From DASZIT01 sp963770635 (GTDB lineage Bacteria; Actinomycetota; Acidimicrobiia; Acidimicrobiales; RAAP-2), in NCBI GenBank assembly GCA_963770635.1, contig CAVYQI010000003.1:186001-250000 (forward strand): 64,000 bases of DNA, given 5' to 3'. Position 1 is the first letter of the stretch, and each line of letters opens with the position of its first letter. The position numbers were made by a program, and so were the translations under genes. Shown here piece after piece: positions 25,392-33,372 of this stretch. The notes below the pieces were generated by a model that was given only the letters and a program-made list of their open reading frames with translations, ran no database searches and was not told where the DNA came from.

Positions 25392-26183
25392 GTGCAAGTG
25401 GCCCCAGACAGAGCCCCAGAGGCCGGCGACCCGCCGGCACCGGTGGAGCCTCGGGGCGAGGCCATCGGCTCCACCGAGTCCGACAGTCACTTTTCCGCCG
25501 CCGTCACGGCAGTGACCTCGGCGTTCGGCGACCCGACCCGCCGGGAGATCTATCTCTTCGTGCGCTCCAACCCGGGAGCCACCTCGTCCGAGGTGGCTAC
25601 CCGATTCTCGCTCCATCCAAACGTGGCCCGTCACCATCTCGAGCGTCTGGCCACCGGCGGCTACCTCGAGGTCACCATGGAGCGGGCCTCCGGCACCGGA
25701 GCCGGGCGACCATCGAAGCGGTTCCGGGCCATCGGCAATGACCCGACCCTCGACCTCCTCACCCGGCGCGACGACCTGCTGGTGCTCCTCCTCCAAGAGG
25801 CCCTGCAACTGTTGGGGCCGCTGGCCGCCGAGGGCATGGCCGAGCGGGTCGGCGAGGAGTACGGGCGCACCCTGGCCAATCAGATGTCGCCCGGCGACGG
25901 GCAGCGGTCGCTCCGGACCGCCATGCATGCGATCGCCGACACCTTGACCGCCCACGGGTTCGCCGCCCACGCCGAGGACCAGGGGACGTCCACCGCGGTG
26001 GTCGCCGACAACTGCCCGTTCGGGAGCACCGCATCCCAGTTCCCGGTGTTGTGCGCGGTCGACCGGGGAATGGTCAAGGGCCTGTTGGCTGGATTGTGTG
26101 GCGAGAGCGTGGAGGGAAGCGTTCCCGTGGTTCTGTCGTCGTCGCGGGCCCGGGGCGACGACCAGTGCGCCGCCCTAGTCTGA
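25392..26183 (+). CDS. SufR-like winged-helix transcriptional regulator with a probable Fe-S site
   Basis: A 263-residue regulator. The DNA-binding domain covers about 40-95 (DPTRREIYLFVRSN, TSSEVATRFSLHPNVARHHL, GGYLEVTMERA wing). The C-terminal part has four cysteines, Cys208, Cys221, Cys236 and Cys259, within a pattern (DNCPFG...FPVLC...GLC...GDDQC) like that of SufR, which binds a cluster and represses Fe-S assembly genes. C208-x12-C221 matches the SufR spacing; the later spacings differ somewhat. It is divergent from mrp and 15 bases upstream of a cysteine desulfurase gene, the expected regulon. Probably leaderless from a GTG start. Confidence 0.78.
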   Translation: MQVAPDRAPEAGDPPAPVEPRGEAIGSTESDSHFSAAVTAVTSAFGDPTRREIYLFVRSNPGATSSEVATRFSLHPNVARHHLERLATGGYLEVTMERASGTGAGRPSKRFRAIGNDPTLDLLTRRDDLLVLLLQEALQLLGPLAAEGMAERVGEEYGRTLANQMSPGDGQRSLRTAMHAIADTLTAHGFAAHAEDQGTSTAVVADNCPFGSTASQFPVLCAVDRGMVKGLLAGLCGESVEGSVPVVLSSSRARGDDQCAALV

Positions 26184-26198
26184 CCCCGAGGGCATCGA

Positions 26199-27345
26199 AT
26201 GGCCCGCCACTATCTGGACCACGCGTCGACGGCGCCCCTCCGACCTGAAGCCCGCCTGGCCGTGGAGGGATGGGCGGACACCGGAGTGACCGCCGACCCG
26301 GGGAGGGTCCACACCGAGGGCCGGATCGCCCGAGCCGCGCTGGAGGACAGCCGCGATCAGGTCGCCGCCTTCTTTGGCGTGCGACCGCGCCAGGTCATCT
26401 TCACCTCCGGAGGCACCGAGTCCATCAACGCCGCCGTCTGGGGGGCGACCCGCAACGCCCTGGGCCCGGTGATCTGTTCGGGGATCGAGCACTCGGCCGT
26501 CCGCGACTCCTCGGCCCGGTCCGCCGAGGTGATCCTGCCCGAGGTCGATGGGTTCGGGGTCGTCCACCGGCAAGCCGTCGATGATGCCATCGAGCGGAGT
26601 CGCTCGGAGTACGGCCAGCTGCCGTCGCTCGTCCACTGCCAATGGGCCAATCACGAGGTTGGCTCCATCCAGCCGGCCACCTCCATCGTGTCCCGTTGCC
26701 GCGAGCTCGGGGTGATGTCCCACGTTGACGCGGTGGCGGCGGCCGGGTATGTGCCGTTGGACCTCACCGATCTCGGTGCCGACCTCGTCTCGGTGTCGTC
26801 CCACAAGATGGGCGGCCCGGCGGGCATCGGGGCCCTCATCGTCCGACGGGGACTCCGGGTGGATCCGTTCTTGGTCGGTGGCGAGCAGGAACGGGCCCGG
26901 CGAGCCGGATTCGAGAACGTGCCGGCGGCCGTCGGGTTCGGTGCGGTGGCTGACGCGCTGTCCGCACCCGGACGGATCGACCGGGAGGCGGCGGAGGGCG
27001 CGCCGCCACACTGCCCGCCTGCTGGCCACCGCCGGTGATGTCAAAGGGGTCACCGTGTTCGGCGATCCCGAACACCGTTTGCCCCACATCGTCTGCATCG
27101 GGATCGACGGCGTGGAAGCCGAACCGGTGCTCCTGGGTCTGGATCAGGCCGGCATCGCCGCCCACTCGGGGTCGTCGTGCTCATCGGAGTCGCTGGAGCC
27201 GTCGCCGGTGTTGGAGGCCATGGGGGTCGATGCCGAGCGTTCGCTCCGGTTGTCGGTCGGGTGGTCGACCGTCGATGCCGACATCGATGCCTTCGCCGAC
27301 GTTTTTGCCGGGGTGGTGGCGGGACTCCGGGCCCTCCGGAGTTGA
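26199..27345 (+). pseudogene. Cysteine desulfurase (NifS/IscS-type), interrupted by a +1 frameshift
   Basis: PLP-dependent enzyme that takes sulfur from cysteine for Fe-S assembly. Frame 1 encodes residues 1 to about 266: YLDHASTAPLRPEA, TSGGTESINAAVWGA, the PLP-stacking His98 and the Schiff-base Lys203 (SVSSHKMGGPAGIG). Frame 1 then stops at 27036-27038. The rest continues in the next frame from about 26995 (RARRHTARLLAT) to 27345 and includes the persulfide Cys at 27178-27180 (AHSGSSCSSES). One extra base near 26985-27000, in a GGCGGCGGAGGG tract, restores a 382-residue enzyme. As written, no product would have both Lys and Cys. It may be a sequencing error, recent inactivation or programmed shift. 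Confidence 0.85.
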
Positions 27346-27370
27346 GCGACCGGTTTGGCGCCGGGGCTTG

Positions 27371-27376
27371 TAGCGT
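27371..27376 (+). promoter_or_regulatory. Probable -10 element of the MmcQ/YjbR-like gene (leaderless)
   Basis: TAGCGT ends exactly 7 bases before the ATG at 27384, with no Shine-Dalgarno sequence. This supports the 27384 start and a leaderless transcript. Confidence 0.45.
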
Positions 27377-27383
27377 CTCGGAC

Positions 27384-27716
27384 ATGGTCAGCCTGGCCGC
27401 GGCTCGGAGGATCGCTCTGTCACTCCCGGAGGCCACCGAGGCGCCGCACCACGACATGTCTTCGTTCCGGGTCAACGAGAAGATCTTCGCCACGGTGCCG
27501 GATGGGTCTCACCTCCACGTGATGGTCGACGAAGACGAGACGGCCATGGCCGTCGCCGAATGCCCGTCCGGATGTGAGGAGCTGTGGTGGGGCAAGCGGG
27601 TGAGTGGCGTCCGGGTCGATCTGAACCATGTCGATCGTGGGCTGCTCACCGAACTGTTGACGGACGCTTGGAGACGACGGGCGCCCAAAGCCCTCTTGAC
27701 CAGGTTGGAGAACTAA
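27384..27716 (+). CDS. MmcQ/YjbR family protein
   Basis: A 110-residue protein of the MmcQ/YjbR-like fold: ARRIALSLPEATEAPHHDM at the start, SFRVNEKIFATVPDG, and a C-terminal helix LLTELLTDAWRRRAP. The fold is proposed to bind DNA or a partner protein, but the function is unknown. It lies between the desulfurase and a quinone oxidoreductase gene, each with its own apparent -10 element, so operon membership is uncertain. Confidence 0.8.
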   Translation: MVSLAAARRIALSLPEATEAPHHDMSSFRVNEKIFATVPDGSHLHVMVDEDETAMAVAECPSGCEELWWGKRVSGVRVDLNHVDRGLLTELLTDAWRRRAPKALLTRLEN

Positions 27717-27729
27717 GACCAATCGCCGT

Positions 27730-27735
27730 TAGGTT
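27730..27735 (+). promoter_or_regulatory. Probable -10 element of the quinone oxidoreductase gene (leaderless)
   Basis: TAGGTT ends exactly 7 bases before the ATG at 27743, which lacks a ribosome site. Confidence 0.45.
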
Positions 27736-27742
27736 CTGCGCC

Positions 27743-28714
27743 ATGCGAACCGTCGTCTGCAAACAGTTGGGCCCGCTCTCCGATCTGGTCCTCGAAGACG
27801 GCGACCGGCCGACGCCGGGTGAGGGGCACGCGGTGGTCGACGTGAAGGCCGCCGGGGTCAACTTCGTCGACGGGCTGCTGTGTCAGGGCCAGTACCAGAT
27901 CAAGCCGCCGGTGCCCTTCTACCCCGGCGGTGAGATCGCCGGCGAGGTTTCGTCGATCGGCGACAACGTGACCGGAGTGGCGGTGGGCGACCGGGTCCTC
28001 GCCTACACCGGCATCGGTGGTTTCGCCGAGCAGGTGGTGGTTCCGGCGCGGTCGCTGGTGGCCATGCCGAACGGCCTGGGGTTCGGGCAAGCCGCCACCC
28101 TCATCCAGAGCTACGGGACGATTCTGTTCACGCTCACCCGCCGGACCTCGGTGGAACCCGGCGAATGGGTCCTGGTGTTGGGAGCCGGCGGAGGGGTGGG
28201 TCTGGCCGCCATCGACCTGGCTCGGGCCCTCGGCGCCCGGGTGATCGCCGCGGCGTCGACCCAGGAGAAGCTCGACAAGGCGTTGGCCATGGGCGCGGAA
28301 GCCGCCATCGCCTACGAGGACGAGGACCTCAAGGTTCGGGCCCGGGAACTGTCCGGTGGCGGCGTGGACGTCGTCATCGATCCGGTCGGGGGTCGCCACA
28401 GCGAGCCGGCCCTCCGGGCCACGGGACCATTCGGGCGCTTCTGCGTGATCGGATTCGCGTCGGGCCCTATCGCCTCGGTGCCGCTCAACCAGGTGTTGTT
28501 GAACAACCGCACGATGGTCGGCGTCGACTGGGGCGCCTGGACGTTCCGGGATCCCACCGGCAACCGCGAGATGCTCGCCGAGCTGGTGGCGATGATCGAC
28601 GAGGGCCGGCTCCATCCGACCGTTCCAACCGAGTACCCACTCCATCAGGCCGCGGCGGTGATGGCCGGACTCATCGACCGGACGCTGTCGGGCAAGGCAG
28701 TGCTGGTTCCCTGA
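27743..28714 (+). CDS. NADPH:quinone oxidoreductase-like zinc-free MDR protein
   Basis: A 323-residue medium-chain reductase of the quinone oxidoreductase/enoyl reductase group. It lacks the zinc cysteines. The block VKAAGVNFVDGLLCQGQY, PFYPGGEIAGEV, the nucleotide-binding VLVLGAGGGVGLAAIDLARA (about 149-168), and VDVVIDPVGG match the family. It reduces quinones or activated enones with NADPH; the real substrate is unknown. The start codon is chosen by the -10 spacing. It is convergent with the Ccm operon, with a 22-base gap. Confidence 0.85.
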   Translation: MRTVVCKQLGPLSDLVLEDGDRPTPGEGHAVVDVKAAGVNFVDGLLCQGQYQIKPPVPFYPGGEIAGEVSSIGDNVTGVAVGDRVLAYTGIGGFAEQVVVPARSLVAMPNGLGFGQAATLIQSYGTILFTLTRRTSVEPGEWVLVLGAGGGVGLAAIDLARALGARVIAAASTQEKLDKALAMGAEAAIAYEDEDLKVRARELSGGGVDVVIDPVGGRHSEPALRATGPFGRFCVIGFASGPIASVPLNQVLLNNRTMVGVDWGAWTFRDPTGNREMLAELVAMIDEGRLHPTVPTEYPLHQAAAVMAGLIDRTLSGKAVLVP

Positions 28715-28736
28715 GAGGCGGGACCCTCCGCTCGGA

Positions 28737-30038
28737 TCAGGCCGCCGGAACGGAGGAGGGTACCGGCAATCCTGCCTGGGTGTATGCCTGGCGCAGCAGC
28801 GATGCCGCCTGCTCCAACAGGGCGGCCGGTGGGTTGGCGGCCAGGAAGGCCTGGTACTGGGCCACCGCGCCGGAAGCATCGTGGTCCTGGTCGAGGAGCA
28901 CCGTCCCGAGGTACAGCCGGGCGGCGTAGTCGGTCGGATCCAGTTTCACCGCCTCGTCGAGTTTGGCTCGGGCATCGGCGATCAACGACGCACTCTTCCC
29001 TTGGGCACCGGTCTGGTACTCGAGCCATCCCAGCTGGGCGACCGCCACCTCATTGTTTGGGTCTTGGCCGAGCACATGTTGGTAGAGCTGCGCCGCCGCC
29101 CCCGCCTGGCCTTCGTTCTCCAGGGTGGCGGCCTGGTCCAATGACTGCTGGATCTGCGCTTGTTGGCTGAGGGTGGGGTTGCCGCTCGGGGTCTGCCCCG
29201 GCAGACGGTTGGCGGCGAACAACGCCACCACCAACACCAGGGCGGCCCCGAACGAGACCACCGCCCCAGTGATGAGAAATCGCTGGCGGCGACTTCGTCT
29301 CGGGCCGGGAGCCGGGATCGGCATAGCCGGGTCCGGGTCGGCCGGTCGCTCCGCGGCGACATCCGCCACCGCCACCGAGACCCCGGATTCCGCCGCGACG
29401 AGGCCGTCGGCTTCGGCCATCCGGATGTCGAGCGCCGCCAGCCGGGCGGTGTCCCGCTGTCGCAAGGCTTGGTAGTCCGGGTCGGAGAGGTCCCCGGCCC
29501 GGTGTTCGGCATAGGCGTCAGCCAACGACTGCTCGAGGAACTGCCGCCGGGCATCGAGCTGACTTGCGGATGCCTCGGCGTCGAGCTCGGTCTCGGCCCG
29601 GGCCGCATCGGCCGGTGCGACCATCCCGTTCCGGCGTTTTCGGACCAGGACAACGGTCAACAGCGCGATGGCCAATGCCCCGCCGCCCAGCGGGAGCACC
29701 CACACCAACAGCGACCATCCACTGGCCGGCGGCACCAGGATGATGGCCGACCCGTACCGGGAGACCAGGTAGGCCTCGATCTGCTGATCGGACTTCCCCT
29801 CGCCGATCAGTTGGCGCACGGTGGTCCGGATAACCACCGCGGTTTGCGCGCTGGAGTTGGCTACCGACAGATCCTCACAACTGGGACACTTGATCCGGGT
29901 CTCGATCTCCACCGCCCTCTGGGCCGGCGTCATCGGCGCCGAGTTGAGCACGCCGCTCCCGATCACCAGGGCTACCACCAGCACCACCCCGAGGACGATC
30001 CACAGCGGTAAGCGGAACCGTCGAGGCCCGGTGCTCAC
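28737..30038 (-). CDS. ccmH: CcmH-CcmI fusion: cytochrome c maturation thiol-redox and TPR protein
   Basis: A 433-residue fusion. One N-terminal helix (PLWIVLGVVLVVALVIGSG) precedes the CcmH domain, with the redox pair in RIKCPSCEDLSVANSSAQ and the family segment LIGEGKSDQQIEAYLVSRYG. A second helix (about 110-135) leads to a coiled-coil region (ARRQFLEQSLADAYAEHRAG), a third helix, and a periplasmic TPR domain like CcmI that ends near residue 430. CcmH reduces apocytochrome heme-binding cysteines and CcmI presents the apocytochrome to the CcmF ligase. The GTG start overlaps the ccmG stop by 4 bases. It is the last gene of the operon. Confidence 0.85.
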   Translation of the reverse strand: MSTGPRRFRLPLWIVLGVVLVVALVIGSGVLNSAPMTPAQRAVEIETRIKCPSCEDLSVANSSAQTAVVIRTTVRQLIGEGKSDQQIEAYLVSRYGSAIILVPPASGWSLLVWVLPLGGGALAIALLTVVLVRKRRNGMVAPADAARAETELDAEASASQLDARRQFLEQSLADAYAEHRAGDLSDPDYQALRQRDTARLAALDIRMAEADGLVAAESGVSVAVADVAAERPADPDPAMPIPAPGPRRSRRQRFLITGAVVSFGAALVLVVALFAANRLPGQTPSGNPTLSQQAQIQQSLDQAATLENEGQAGAAAQLYQHVLGQDPNNEVAVAQLGWLEYQTGAQGKSASLIADARAKLDEAVKLDPTDYAARLYLGTVLLDQDHDASGAVAQYQAFLAANPPAALLEQAASLLRQAYTQAGLPVPSSVPAA

Positions 30039-30577
30039 GCGTGGGTCGCCTTGGCTGCGGCGATCACCCGGTCGAGGCCCTTGGCCGTCACCGCCCCGAC
30101 GATGTAGGCCACCACCCGCCCATCCGGCGCGATCACGAAGGTGGTCGGTCGGTCGCTCACCCCGTAGGCCAACGCCAGCTTCCCGTTGCCGTCGGTCAGG
30201 GTGGGCCACGTCACCCCCAACGTCTTCTGGTAGGACTCGGCGGCGGGCAGCGTGTCACCGAACACCACGCTCACCATCGAGGCGTCGCCGGCCTGCTGGT
30301 GCTCGAACTGGAAGGTCACCAGGTCGGGCCCTTCCAGTTGGCAGGGCGCGCACCAACTGGCGAAGAAGTTGAGCACCACGAAGTGGCCAGGTGCCCTCGG
30401 CACGGAGAACCCGGCGCCATCGAAGGTGGTCCCGGTGATGGCGGGCGCGGTGTGACCCACCAGTGGGCTCTGCACCTCGGCCACCGAGGCCGACGGCCGG
30501 CCGGCGAGCACCGCGATCAGTCCGGCGGCGACGACCAGAACGGTGATCCCGATCCAGCGGGCCCGGTGCTTTCCCAC
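30035..30577 (-). CDS. ccmG: CcmG/DsbE-type thioredoxin-like thiol:disulfide oxidoreductase
   Basis: A 180-residue membrane-anchored thioredoxin. The signal anchor is WIGITVLVVAAGLIAVLAG. The active site is NFFASWCAPCQLEGPDLV, and the cis-Pro loop is in VSDRPTTFVIAPDGRV. It faces the outside and keeps CcmH or apocytochrome cysteines reduced, receiving electrons from CcdA. It lies between ccmF (3-base gap) and the ccmHI fusion (4-base overlap). Confidence 0.88.
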   Translation of the reverse strand: MGKHRARWIGITVLVVAAGLIAVLAGRPSASVAEVQSPLVGHTAPAITGTTFDGAGFSVPRAPGHFVVLNFFASWCAPCQLEGPDLVTFQFEHQQAGDASMVSVVFGDTLPAAESYQKTLGVTWPTLTDGNGKLALAYGVSDRPTTFVIAPDGRVVAYIVGAVTAKGLDRVIAAAKATHA

Positions 30578-30579
30578 CG

Positions 30580-32703
30580 CTAGTTCCCGGCGTGGACGGG
30601 TTCGGGATCCGGCAACGGCTCCGGCCCGGCATCACCATTCGTGCCGACGTCTGCACCCACACCGACCGGAGGCTGGTGCGCCGGCGCCCGGCCCGACTCG
30701 CGCGCCGACGCCACCGAATCCGGCACCGCCGACACCGGATCCGTCGGGCGACGCCGGCGGCCGGGAACCGCCGACAGTATGGAGCCGAACACCAACAGGG
30801 CACCGCCCACCCACAACCACATCACCAGCGGCTGGACGACCACACCGAAGGTCAGCCGCGAACCCGACGTCGAGGTGGCGTCGATGGTCAGGTAGACGTC
30901 GTCCCGCCAACCGGCATCGATGGCCGGGGTGCCGACGTCCTGGCTGCCGGCCCCGAACTGGGTGATGGCCGGCAGGTAATTGCCCTGGCCGTCGACCCGC
31001 AGCACCGCCTCGAAGGCCGAACGGGACGGGGTCTTGACCGAACGGGTGCCCACGAACTCGATGGTGTGCCCGGCGAACGACGCGCTCTGGCCGGGCGACA
31101 GGGCCACCTCGGTCCGGTGTCCGAAGGCAGTGGCGGCGGCCAGCCCGACCGCGACGATGACCACCCCGATGTGGACGACCATGCCCCCGTTGGCCCTCCC
31201 GACGAACCCCCGCCAGCCGGCCAGGACCGATCGGGTCGACGACGCTCCGGACAGGCGGGCGCCCCGCCACGACAACCGCACCGACAGGGCCAGAGCTCGG
31301 CCCGCGGACGCCGCGGCGAAGGCGCCCAAACCGAAGGCGGCCAGCGGTTCGATCCCCCGGATCCCGCCCACCACGCAGGCCACCACCACCAGCACCGCCA
31401 ACACCGCCGGGACCGCCAGTCGCCCGCGCATCACCTCGACCGACGTCTTCCGCCACGGCAGGGCGGGGGCCACCGCCATCAGGAACAGCAGGCCCAGCGC
31501 GATGGGGATGATCAGCCGGTTGAAGTACGGAGCCCCCACCGTTATCTGCCGGCCGCCGTTGAGTGCCTCGTACAGGAGCGGGAACACCGTCCCCAGCAGG
31601 ACCACGAAGGCGAAGCCCACGAACAACAGGTTGTTGGCCAGGAAGGCGCCCTCCCGGCTTACGGGTGAGTCGATGCCCCCGACCGAACGCAGGTTGTCGC
31701 CCCGCCAGGCGATGAGCCCGAGGCCGGTCACCAGGGTGAGACCGAAGAAGGCCAGCAACAACGGCCCGATGGTCGAGTTGGAGAAGGCGTGCACCGACTG
31801 GATCACTCCGGATCGGGTGAGGAAGGTCCCGAGGATGGTCAGGCTGAAGGCGGAGATGACCAGGGCCAGGTTCCAGATCCGGAGCAGGCCCCGCCGCTCC
31901 TGGACCATGACCGAGTGGAGATAGGCGGTGCCCACCAGCCAGGGGAGGAGCGAGGCGTTCTCCACCGGGTCCCACGCCCAGAAGCCGCCCCACCCGAGCA
32001 CCTGGTACGACCACAGGGCGCCGAGGACGATGCCGGCGGTGAGAAAGGTCCAGGCAAACAGCGTCCATCGGCGGGTCTCCCGTTGCCAGGCGCTGTCCAG
32101 CCGCCCGGTCACCAGCGAGCCGATGGCGAAGGCGAAGGGGAGGGTGAACCCGACGAAGCCGAGATACAGCAACGGGGGATGGATGGCCTGCAATGGATTG
32201 TCCTGCAGCAGGGAGTTCGGGCCGGCCCCGTCCACCGGGATCTGCCCGACCACATGCTGGAACGGATTGGCGACGTGGAGCATCAGGCCGAAGAAGAACG
32301 CCGCCACCACGTAGACCACCATGGTGGCCCAGGCCACCAGCGGCTCGGCCGCCCGCCGCCGGAATCGCCAGACCATGGCGGTGGCGTAGCCGCCGAGGAT
32401 CAGCCCCCACAGCAGGATCGAACCCGACAGCGCCGACCACAGACCGCAGATCGAATACATCAGCGGCGTCTCGCGGCTGTTGTTGTCGGCCACGAAGGCC
32501 AGGGAGAAATCGTGGGTGATGAGGGCGTGCTCCATAGCCACCACCGCGATCACCCCGCCCAGCAACACCACCGGCGCGTAGATCTGCCCGGCCCGGATGG
32601 TGGATTCCCGCCCCCTGGCCAGGCCGACGGCCAGGACGACCACTCCCACCACCGCGGCGGCGAAACCCAACAACACCCCGGTGTTGCCGAAGGCGGCGTT
32701 CAC
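30580..32703 (-). CDS. ccmF: CcmF, heme-lyase subunit of cytochrome c maturation System I
   Basis: A 707-residue polytopic membrane protein that, with CcmH/I, attaches heme covalently to apocytochrome c. The tryptophan-rich WWD domain is VLGWGGFWAWDPVENASLLP (about residues 230-250). Conserved heme-ligand histidine blocks are LQAIHPPLLYLGFVG and GTAYLHSVMVQERRG, with TRSGVIQSVHAFSNSTIG following. Length is within the usual 600-700 range. The C-terminal 70 residues are Pro/Ala-rich and poorly conserved. The 37-base gap to ccmE is the widest inside the ccmA-HI block. Confidence 0.92.
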   Translation of the reverse strand: MNAAFGNTGVLLGFAAAVVGVVVLAVGLARGRESTIRAGQIYAPVVLLGGVIAVVAMEHALITHDFSLAFVADNNSRETPLMYSICGLWSALSGSILLWGLILGGYATAMVWRFRRRAAEPLVAWATMVVYVVAAFFFGLMLHVANPFQHVVGQIPVDGAGPNSLLQDNPLQAIHPPLLYLGFVGFTLPFAFAIGSLVTGRLDSAWQRETRRWTLFAWTFLTAGIVLGALWSYQVLGWGGFWAWDPVENASLLPWLVGTAYLHSVMVQERRGLLRIWNLALVISAFSLTILGTFLTRSGVIQSVHAFSNSTIGPLLLAFFGLTLVTGLGLIAWRGDNLRSVGGIDSPVSREGAFLANNLLFVGFAFVVLLGTVFPLLYEALNGGRQITVGAPYFNRLIIPIALGLLFLMAVAPALPWRKTSVEVMRGRLAVPAVLAVLVVVACVVGGIRGIEPLAAFGLGAFAAASAGRALALSVRLSWRGARLSGASSTRSVLAGWRGFVGRANGGMVVHIGVVIVAVGLAAATAFGHRTEVALSPGQSASFAGHTIEFVGTRSVKTPSRSAFEAVLRVDGQGNYLPAITQFGAGSQDVGTPAIDAGWRDDVYLTIDATSTSGSRLTFGVVVQPLVMWLWVGGALLVFGSILSAVPGRRRRPTDPVSAVPDSVASARESGRAPAHQPPVGVGADVGTNGDAGPEPLPDPEPVHAGN

Positions 32704-32740
32704 CGTGTCGATCCGGTCCGGGACCTACCGCACCGACCGG

Positions 32741-33223
32741 TCATCGCTTGCTCCCGTTCGGGGCCGTCACCCGCCCCGGGTTGGCGGCGATGTAGTTGGC
32801 CGAGTGCTTGACCAGAATCTGGTTCGACAGGAAGGTGCCGCCCGACAGATGGCCGACGGCGATCACCGGGATGTTCTTCTGGAACAGCTGCGGGGGGCTG
32901 CCGGTGTTGACCACCCGCATCGAATCGCCCCCCGCGGTCAGGGTGAAGTCCACCCCCTGGGTGGTCGACTGGATCGAACCCGGCTCCACCAAGCCCTCGA
33001 GGTTGAAGGTCTGGCTGCCGAGGGTGGATCGCTGATGGAGCGCCTGATCGACGGGGAGATAGAAATTGATCGCCGAGCTCAGCCCCTTCACCAACAGGAA
33101 GGCGAACGCCCCGATGAGGATCACGCCCACGGTGGCGTAGCGCAGTCGGTGGCGCGTGGCCCGGGGGGTCGCCGAGGCGCGGGCGGTCGGTGGGGGCCCG
33201 GTCACCACTGGCGTGGTGGTCAC
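32741..33223 (-). CDS. ccmE: CcmE heme chaperone
   Basis: A 160-residue membrane-anchored heme chaperone. The anchor is about residues 31-48 (TVGVILIGAFAFLLVKG), and an OB-fold domain follows. The heme-binding histidine is His140, with Tyr144 four residues later (LVKHSANYIAA). This is the HxxxY form of the motif. It accepts heme from CcmC/CcmD and delivers it to CcmF. The GTG start overlaps the ccmD stop by 3 bases. Confidence 0.9.
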   Translation of the reverse strand: MTTTPVVTGPPPTARASATPRATRHRLRYATVGVILIGAFAFLLVKGLSSAINFYLPVDQALHQRSTLGSQTFNLEGLVEPGSIQSTTQGVDFTLTAGGDSMRVVNTGSPPQLFQKNIPVIAVGHLSGGTFLSNQILVKHSANYIAANPGRVTAPNGSKR

Positions 33224-33372
33224 CCGCTCCCCGTTTCCGGTCGGTCACCGGACCGGGAATCCTCCACCTCCGCGACCAGGCGATTGAGCCGGCGCCGGCG
33301 CCATACCAGCTGAAGGCCGTAGAGGAAGAGGATGGCCAGCACCACCGTGTAGCCGGAGATCACGTACCTCAT
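33220..33372 (-). CDS. ccmD: CcmD, small heme-exporter protein
   Basis: A 50-residue protein. It begins MRYVISGYTVVLAILFLYG, a single membrane helix of about 20 residues, followed by a basic cytoplasmic segment (VWRRRRLNRLVAEVE). That is the topology and size of CcmD, which helps release heme-loaded CcmE from the CcmABC complex. Its ATG overlaps the ccmC stop (ATGA) and its TGA overlaps the ccmE GTG, so it is locked between the two genes where ccmD is expected. Confidence 0.85.
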   Translation of the reverse strand: MRYVISGYTVVLAILFLYGLQLVWRRRRLNRLVAEVEDSRSGDRPETGSG

